Of a stretch of 54,057 nucleotides of DNA, positions 48,894-54,057 are shown piece after piece. The translations under genes and the position numbers were made by a program. The stretch comes from a virus, in IMG/VR virus record IMGVR_UViG_3300048930_000256, positions 1 to 54,057 of that record. The stretch is one strand, 5' to 3'. The stretch's first letter is position 1, and each line of letters starts with the position of its first letter. The notes beneath the pieces are model-generated. The model was not told the origin of the DNA, ran no database searches, and saw only the letters and a program-made list of their open reading frames with translations.

Positions 48894-49112
48894 ATGCAAT
48901 TACAAGAACACGATATTCACGGATTTCCAAATCATAAGCAGTTCGGTTTCCCAGATGAGGAGCTGTTTGGAGTCATGACATACTCTGGATACAACATAAT
49001 CCATGACGGCATTGGATATATGGGCGTGTGCGATAAGCATAGGTCGCGCTACTACTCAACAATCGAAGAGTGCGTAGCGTTCATCGACGGATTTCTTTTG
49101 AAGAATGGCTAA
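48894..49112 (+). CDS. Small protein, unknown function
   Basis: 72 residues with GGAG upstream. His/Phe/Asp-rich N-terminus (HDIHGFPNHKQFGFPDEELF) and a small beta domain. No family is recognised. A 71-bp gap follows before the secreted protein gene. Confidence 0.6.
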   Translation: MQLQEHDIHGFPNHKQFGFPDEELFGVMTYSGYNIIHDGIGYMGVCDKHRSRYYSTIEECVAFIDGFLLKNG

Positions 49113-49183
49113 AGTTTTCTGGATTCGTGCCGATAATCATAATACAGGCGGAAATATACTTGTTCAAATGATAATCGGGGGTA

Positions 49184-50140
49184 ATGATGAAATTCAGAAA
49201 TACAGCAATTCTGCTGGCTATTACAGGTCAGCTTGCTTTCTCTGGCACAGCAGCCGCAAACCAAGGGCAATTCCCTAGGCCATACGGCACGTTCTGCAAT
49301 ACAGCTCCAACGGTTGCGCATATCTGCGCCAATGTAGACGACTCATTCTCATACAAGCAGACAGCGGTTGATGCCACTGGTAGGGGATGGGGCTACCTAC
49401 GAACACACACTGGACAGCACACTCTGCACCACGACGGCTGCTACTACGTCTACAAGAGTATGCAGCAATGGTACTCAATGGGTTCACCAGTAGGCTCTAG
49501 GAATTGCGTGTATGTTGGCGGCCACTATGTAGACCACGTTCTATTCAAGTATATGTTCAATGACATACCAGCACAGGACATAGATGACTTCGTTCCATCC
49601 GAGCAGGTAATCATAGCGCAGCTTGTATCAGGTGGGCAAGTGATACAAGCAAATGTTGGCGTAAGCAAATCTAGTGGGACGAGCCTGAAAAGGTATTGTG
49701 AGTTCTATAGCGTCAGAAGCTGGATGACATCGCTTGGTAATCACATGAAAGAAGTTGCCTTAGATAGGACGCCGGATAGTATCATGCAGGCTTGCGGCTT
49801 CAAGCTTCGCTACAAGGACGCGCCAAAGAATGAGCCAGAGGACGGTTCAGGCTCATCAGACTCTAGCTCTTCACCAGAAGAAGAGACTGGCCAAGTAGTA
49901 GTTCCGGCAAACTCTAAGAAGTGCGGCACGGCTGGCCTAAAGAAAAAGCGTGTGGCTGTTCGCTCTACAAGCCTGAACTGCCGAGCGTCAAAGAATGTCA
50001 TCTCTTCTTACGCTAGGTCGTACAAGTCTCCAAAGGGATGGAGCTGTAGAGCAACGATTAGCGACAAGGGTGTTAGGGCGAAATGTGTTCGCAAATCTAA
50101 GAAGAGCAGGGTCGCTGCTTACGGGATATGGAGAAGGTGA
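49184..50140 (+). CDS. Secreted protein of unknown function
   Basis: 318 residues after GGGGGT. A signal peptide (about 1-25, FRNTAILLAITGQLAF then AAA) shows export. The body has Cys and His-rich, Tyr-rich segments (HHDGCYYVYKSM, CVYVGGHYVDHVL) and an acidic/Ser-rich linker (EDGSGSSDSSSSPEEE) before a basic C-terminal domain with four cysteines (KKCGTAGLKKKR, WSCRATIS). It is the last plus-strand gene and overlaps the opposite-strand phosphoesterase by 22 bp. A role outside the cytoplasm, such as cell-surface modification or superinfection exclusion, is possible. Confidence 0.75.
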   Translation: MMKFRNTAILLAITGQLAFSGTAAANQGQFPRPYGTFCNTAPTVAHICANVDDSFSYKQTAVDATGRGWGYLRTHTGQHTLHHDGCYYVYKSMQQWYSMGSPVGSRNCVYVGGHYVDHVLFKYMFNDIPAQDIDDFVPSEQVIIAQLVSGGQVIQANVGVSKSSGTSLKRYCEFYSVRSWMTSLGNHMKEVALDRTPDSIMQACGFKLRYKDAPKNEPEDGSGSSDSSSSPEEETGQVVVPANSKKCGTAGLKKKRVAVRSTSLNCRASKNVISSYARSYKSPKGWSCRATISDKGVRAKCVRKSKKSRVAAYGIWRR

Positions 50141-51057
50141 TTTGGCGCTGGGGATAGCATTGGTAAGTAGGGGACGCCATCAGACAAAAGCATATACCCC
50201 GGAGTCCACTTAGGGAATGTCGTAGTATATTGCCTAAGGTATGCTGTCTTGGCGTCATCGAACAAGCCGCCAAGCTCTACGCACCAGTGCTGTCCCCCTT
50301 TGTTCCTGCCAATAGCATGGTGATGCCTATGCCCAGCAGCAATGTGCATCTGGTGAATATCGCATAGCTCACGAGGAACAGTCAAAGGAATCTTGCTGTA
50401 TTGATTTGTGTGGCAGATATACCAAGTGCCAACCCCGCTCTCGACTAGAGCGTAGTCAAGGCCCGTCACATGTATCTTACTGAGGTCTTCTGCCGTCATG
50501 TCTGGCAAGAGCATCTTCACAGTCTGCTCAAAGCGAAGCCTGTACCCGAGTGACTCCATCACTCTATTGTCGTGATTACCTTTTGTGATAATTATTTTCT
50601 TGAACACTCGCAGCATAATCTCTAGTATCCGCTGGGCGTGAACCATCTCCACTTCCATGCCGGCGCCGGCCTGCTTAGGCGAGTACCTTGATAGGGCGTC
50701 TAGGTTGAATAGGTCTCCTGCTATGATTAGCCAATCCGTGCAGCCGAAGCGCATGGCATCGTCAATCATTTTCGCGGCGACTTCGTGCGAGATAAGCGGA
50801 ATATGCCAGTCTGAGCTGACTAGGCCACGTCCTCTTAGCACTATCTCCTGCATTGTTGATAGAGGCTCTACTGGATGCGGAAGTTCCAGCATCTCCAGTG
50901 CAACTTTGTTCAGCTCGCTTTTCTTGAATTTCTGAACTTGCCTCTGTATGGTTCGTTCGTGGAATCCGTGGTGATTCGCAATTGCCTTTGCATTTCCGTG
51001 AATTGCAAGCTCCTTGGCAATCCACTCCTTGTTCAAGTAAGGTTTCTTTGCGCTCAA
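50119..51057 (-). CDS. Metallophosphoesterase with N-terminal helix-turn-helix
   Basis: 312 residues from a TTG after GGGGGAG. A HTH (KAIANHHGFHERTIQRQVQKF, about 22-43) leads to a calcineurin-like metallophosphoesterase: SDWH (82-85), AGDLFN (113-118), GNHDNR (160-165) and GHRHH (242-246), the metal ligands of the family. The target is unknown; nucleic acid is possible given the HTH. It is the last gene of the late transcription unit. Confidence 0.9.
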   Translation of the reverse strand: MSAKKPYLNKEWIAKELAIHGNAKAIANHHGFHERTIQRQVQKFKKSELNKVALEMLELPHPVEPLSTMQEIVLRGRGLVSSDWHIPLISHEVAAKMIDDAMRFGCTDWLIIAGDLFNLDALSRYSPKQAGAGMEVEMVHAQRILEIMLRVFKKIIITKGNHDNRVMESLGYRLRFEQTVKMLLPDMTAEDLSKIHVTGLDYALVESGVGTWYICHTNQYSKIPLTVPRELCDIHQMHIAAGHRHHHAIGRNKGGQHWCVELGGLFDDAKTAYLRQYTTTFPKWTPGYMLLSDGVPYLPMLSPAPNHLLHIP

Positions 51058-51148
51058 CTCGGCTCCCCCTGCCGTCGCTTGCTATGACCTTTTGTGTGTG
51101 GCGACTAACCCTGCCAGCAGACTTTCTTCCCATAGTAAGGCGTATGCA

Positions 51149-51364
51149 CTATCCCTTACTTATGTATGTTGAAAGCATGAGTATAAGAATAGACTGTGTA
51201 ATCCCGTACACAAGTAGGGCGGCTTTGCCCCACGTAGAAACCGATGTCATAAACTTTGTGACCTCAGTATTGAATGTCTGCTGCTCTTTGGCCGCAACAG
51301 CCATCGTTTTCACGGCATCTTCAAGCTCGCTAATCCTATGCTCTATAATGCTCTGATTAGACAT
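51149..51364 (-). CDS. Small membrane protein, holin or spanin-like
   Basis: 71 residues. A coiled-coil-like N-terminal part (RISELEDAVKTMAVAAKEQQ) is followed by one hydrophobic helix at the C-terminus (AALLVYGITQSILILML). ATG overlaps the endolysin stop (TAATG). Its position next to the endolysin suggests a holin-type or spanin-like lysis role. Confidence 0.65.
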   Translation of the reverse strand: MSNQSIIEHRISELEDAVKTMAVAAKEQQTFNTEVTKFMTSVSTWGKAALLVYGITQSILILMLSTYISKG

Positions 51365-51927
51365 TATCGTAGCTTTCGTACAAACGCCTCGACTTGGCTG
51401 AGGCTCCGCTCTCTGCGCATAACCTTGCCGCCATTGTCATTGCTTGATAGTGAAGTGTTTCCCTCGATTGCGTAGAAGGTTCCAGCCTTCTTGTTAATCC
51501 ACTTCTCAAAAAGTCCAACGTGGTCTGCTGCTCCGCCATCAAAGTCGAAAGCTACTGCGTCACCTTCGCGCACCCTGTCTCGATGCACAATAGAAAGCCG
51601 GTGCTTCTTCTGTTTAGCTAGGCTGACAAGCTCTGGAACGTAATCAATCTTCAGTGCAAGCTCGCGTGGAATGTCGTGCCCAGCTTTGCGCCACCAAGAA
51701 GCAACGGCCATACCGCACCACGGTACGCCGTCTTGTCGCCACTCGCGGCCATACTTTGTCTTATTAGAACCAGCAGGGCTTTCAGAGTATCCCAAATCCT
51801 TCTTAGCAATCTCGATAGAGCGCTTTCCTAGAGCGCGGGCAGACATATCTCGCCAAGCCCTCTTGTATTTTGGCTTCGGCTTTCCAGTAGCCTTCCAAAC
51901 TTGAATCCATCTAGGTAGCTTTGGCAT
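51364..51927 (-). CDS. CHAP-domain endolysin
   Basis: 187 residues. The CHAP amidase/peptidase motif is complete: Cys 71 (PWCGMAVASWW), His 136 (ADHVGLFEKW) and the downstream YAIEGNTS (Glu/Asn near 155-157). The N-terminal 30 residues are basic and could bind the wall. It cleaves peptidoglycan to release progeny. No separate cell-wall-binding domain is seen. It lies between two membrane proteins, as expected for a lysis cassette. Confidence 0.9.
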   Translation of the reverse strand: MPKLPRWIQVWKATGKPKPKYKRAWRDMSARALGKRSIEIAKKDLGYSESPAGSNKTKYGREWRQDGVPWCGMAVASWWRKAGHDIPRELALKIDYVPELVSLAKQKKHRLSIVHRDRVREGDAVAFDFDGGAADHVGLFEKWINKKAGTFYAIEGNTSLSSNDNGGKVMRRERSLSQVEAFVRKLR

Positions 51928-52154
51928 TACTCTGTTCCATCCATTTCTTCGTAGTAGGTATCAGAAACCCGCATAGCTTCGTCGAAGCCGCCGGGTTTAT
52001 CTCTAAACGCTCCAAGGATATAGCTGGCCATACCAGCGACAATCATCTGCGCAAGACTATGGGTATCTTCTGGAGCGAAGACAAGCATCACAGCTCCGAC
52101 AATGAGCGTGATTACTGCTAATACTATGTCGATAGGCTTTCTCATGCTAACCAT
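51927..52154 (-). CDS. Putative holin
   Basis: 75 residues with two hydrophobic segments (IDIVLAVITLIVGAVMLVF and MIVAGMASYILGAF) and a charged C-terminus (FRDKPGGFDEAMR). The order small two-TM protein followed by endolysin is typical of holins. An in-frame ATG three codons later is a possible dual start. The assignment is from topology and position. Confidence 0.65.
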   Translation of the reverse strand: MVSMRKPIDIVLAVITLIVGAVMLVFAPEDTHSLAQMIVAGMASYILGAFRDKPGGFDEAMRVSDTYYEEMDGTE

Positions 52155-52163
52155 AGCCTAACC

Positions 52164-53264
52164 CTAAGTCTTGATGATTTTATTGACGACCGTAAAGGGC
52201 TGCATAATCGAGAACTGGTTTCCTGTAGGATTGCCGTTGCCACCAGATGTAGGAACGGTGACTCCAGAGCTTGCGCTGTTTATAGTGACTGTGTGCGAGT
52301 GCGAGCCATTGGATGATGTCAGTTCGTTGTTGAGCTGCTGCTTGTTTGTACCAGAACCGCTAACAACTATAGAGTGCTGGTCTCCAAGGTCAAGCTGCTG
52401 CACTGTTGGCCCGCCAGATGAGCCTGCTACCCACCTTGTCACACCTTCTGGCACTGTGGTATTAACACTTCTGTTGGTAAGCGTAGCAGTTGTAGCTGTC
52501 ACAAATGACCGTCCAGATGTTCCAGTGCCGTGCGTGTGGTCTGGAGTCGTGCTGACAGAGTTGGTATGCGTATGCCCAGCGTCTGTCACGGTATGGCTAT
52601 GTGCTGGCAGGTTGCCAACATCAAGCTCAACGAACTCTTGGCCAGAAATGTATCCCAAATCATCAGGGTTAGACAAGACGCCGGCATCTCCAGCCGGAGT
52701 TCCCATATCGTCAAGGCCAACGCTTACCCTACCGCGAAGGTCTGGTAGCTGGAACATACCGCCGCCGGGGTCTACGCCGCCGCTACCATTGTGCCCAATG
52801 ACAGCAAAGAGTGTTGAGTATGTAGCCTGACTAACAAGCGAGCCATCGCAGGCCAAGAAGCCTACTGGAGCATTGTCTGCAAAGAAGTCGATGATAGCGC
52901 CGGTTGGCAGGTCTCCACCAGAGGCGGGTATAAGACCGATGCTTAGTCCGTCTGGCCCTACATTGATGGGCACTGGGCTTGCTGGGTCTATCTTCACTTC
53001 AGCAGATATACCGCCAGAGCTAATCTGCATATCAACACTGTCAGAGTCCTCGATATTTACATTCAGCTCTGGGCTGTGGCCATACGGTCCTCCCGGAGTA
53101 ATGTCTATCGCGCCATCGGTGTTTGTTGCCGAGAAGATTGTCTCTTGAACTGTAAGTGTCCAGCCGCCACTAAGCGGGTCTCCGTTCCCTGACAGCGTGG
53201 CAAGCTCTTCCGGCTCAACCTGTAGCTGGCATGAACACTGGTCAAAGCAGCCGCACAAAGACAT
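52164..53264 (-). CDS. Tail collar/fibre protein
   Basis: 366 residues. The N-terminus has four cysteines (MSLCGCFDQCSC). A tail collar domain follows (about 122-190): PTGAIIDFFADNAPVGFLACDGS, TYSTLFAVIG, MFQLPDLRGRVSVGLD. The C-terminal half has GHTHTN, HSHT and SHSHTVT motifs, like the metal-binding histidines of phage receptor-binding tips. It probably forms part of a host-contacting fibre. Its ATG overlaps the previous stop (TAATG). Confidence 0.85.
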   Translation of the reverse strand: MSLCGCFDQCSCQLQVEPEELATLSGNGDPLSGGWTLTVQETIFSATNTDGAIDITPGGPYGHSPELNVNIEDSDSVDMQISSGGISAEVKIDPASPVPINVGPDGLSIGLIPASGGDLPTGAIIDFFADNAPVGFLACDGSLVSQATYSTLFAVIGHNGSGGVDPGGGMFQLPDLRGRVSVGLDDMGTPAGDAGVLSNPDDLGYISGQEFVELDVGNLPAHSHTVTDAGHTHTNSVSTTPDHTHGTGTSGRSFVTATTATLTNRSVNTTVPEGVTRWVAGSSGGPTVQQLDLGDQHSIVVSGSGTNKQQLNNELTSSNGSHSHTVTINSASSGVTVPTSGGNGNPTGNQFSIMQPFTVVNKIIKT

Positions 53265-54057
53265 TAGATTACTTCTCCGTTGTATGGCATGAATACTACT
53301 GTTCCGTCTACCTTAAAGCCTCGTTCGGTGAATCCGCCCGGCTGGTCTACAGTAATAAGATTGAGCGACTGGTTTGTTCCAACGTGCGATGCGATAGCAT
53401 TGAAGGACAATGTAGCGCCGCCAGCAACTTCGCCGATAATAATAGCCTCTTCCCAGCGTCGCTTATGGTGCGGGAGCCTGCTGTTTCTTTGTATGCCGCC
53501 AATATCCATAAACGTGCGGAGCGTTCCAACCCCGCCAAGTAGGTTGTTTACTGTCATCTGACAGTCAATGTGAGCGTTGAATGGTATGAACGCATTACCC
53601 TGTGTGACAGAATCTTCAGGGTTGTTATTGACATCATCAACCCACGCTCTAACAGCTCTCTGAGCAGAAGACAGGTTGTTGTCTCCTAGAATCGGGCTGA
53701 CAGAATCGTATGGAGAGATAAGGTCAAATCCAGAGCCATTACCAAAAGAGCTTCCGGGCGGCACAAAGCCGACACTGTATCCAACCCTAAATCGAGCTTT
53801 GATAATAGTAAGGCAGCGGCAAGAGTGCGGGTTTGTAATAGTGACCCCGTTTAGCGCGTTTGCACTAGCATCGCCCTCTGATGTACCCTGCGGTATATTA
53901 ATTGCATCGCCAGAATCAAAGAGCTTCCACCTAGCCCGCTTTGGGATGCTATACAGCTCACCGCCAGTAGAAAGCCCGAGCTGCTGAAAACAAGAATCTA
54001 TCGGTGTTGCTGCTGCTGGGTCGTCCCAAATCTTTGCTGCAATTCCTTGGCCGTCTA
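53264..54057 (-). CDS. Virion-associated protein, 3' part of the gene crossing the join
   Basis: This continues the frame that starts at 239; the final 127 bases repeat the start of the window. The full protein is 301 residues after closing the circle. The body is beta-rich with no recognised domain (segments SGFDLISPYDSVSP, NAHIDCQMTVNNLLGGVGTLR). Its end overlaps the tail collar gene start, so it probably takes part in the same tail structure. Confidence 0.8.
   Translation of the reverse strand, partial: DGQGIAAKIWDDPAAATPIDSCFQQLGLSTGGELYSIPKRARWKLFDSGDAINIPQGTSEGDASANALNGVTITNPHSCRCLTIIKARFRVGYSVGFVPPGSSFGNGSGFDLISPYDSVSPILGDNNLSSAQRAVRAWVDDVNNNPEDSVTQGNAFIPFNAHIDCQMTVNNLLGGVGTLRTFMDIGGIQRNSRLPHHKRRWEEAIIIGEVAGGATLSFNAIASHVGTNQSLNLITVDQPGGFTERGFKVDGTVVFMPYNGEVI
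53931..54057. repeat. Terminal direct repeat, right copy
   Basis: Identical to 1-127. Together the two copies show a circular map of 53,930 bp. Confidence 0.95.

Noticed and set aside
49105-49276. ORF starting MAKVFWIRAD between two genes
   Set aside because: It overlaps the signal-peptide region of the exported protein in another frame and ends without any recognisable feature; possible but unsupported.

Overview
The window is a complete, circularly closed genome of a tailed double-stranded DNA phage of the siphovirus type. The first 127 bases are repeated exactly as the last 127, so the unique circle is 53,930 bp and one tail gene runs through the join. The host is most likely an actinobacterium. 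This is inferred from an Rpf-like secreted transglycosylase, an actinophage-style prohead protease, portal and head-tail adaptor, many small zinc-ribbon proteins of the kind common in actinophages, and a Cys tRNA with U73. No integrase or clear lysogeny repressor is visible.

The layout has four blocks. (1) A late block on the minus strand starts at a tRNA-Cys (21.9 kb) and reads down through portal, protease, major capsid protein, a fibre-like protein, the probable major tail protein, adaptors, frameshifted tail chaperones, a 1968-residue tape measure and tail-tip and fibre genes. It then crosses the join into tail collar protein, a small membrane protein, CHAP endolysin, a second membrane protein and a metallophosphoesterase (50.1 kb). 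(2) A short minus-strand control block (22.0-23.9 kb) holds DNA-binding candidates around an AT-rich region full of palindromes and TATAAT-like boxes. (3) An early plus-strand block (24.2-38.3 kb) holds about 45 small genes, many unrecognised or zinc-ribbon, with a RecB-like nuclease and an ERF annealing protein among them. (4) A plus-strand block (38.3-50.1 kb) holds DnaB-like helicase, SSB, dNMP kinase, secreted transglycosylase, two methyltransferases, a sigma factor, a PD-(D/E)XK endonuclease, both terminase subunits and a secreted protein.

Four points stand out. A class-3-type intein interrupts the Walker A motif of the large terminase. The phage encodes a sigma-70-family factor, and a nearly identical 24-bp element lies about 30 bp before both the capsid gene and the probable major tail gene. 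The only tRNA is for cysteine, and several virion proteins contain 7-8% cysteine while the tape measure has none. Two repeated motifs, TATCATGATA and CTATAATG, mark the two main intergenic control regions.
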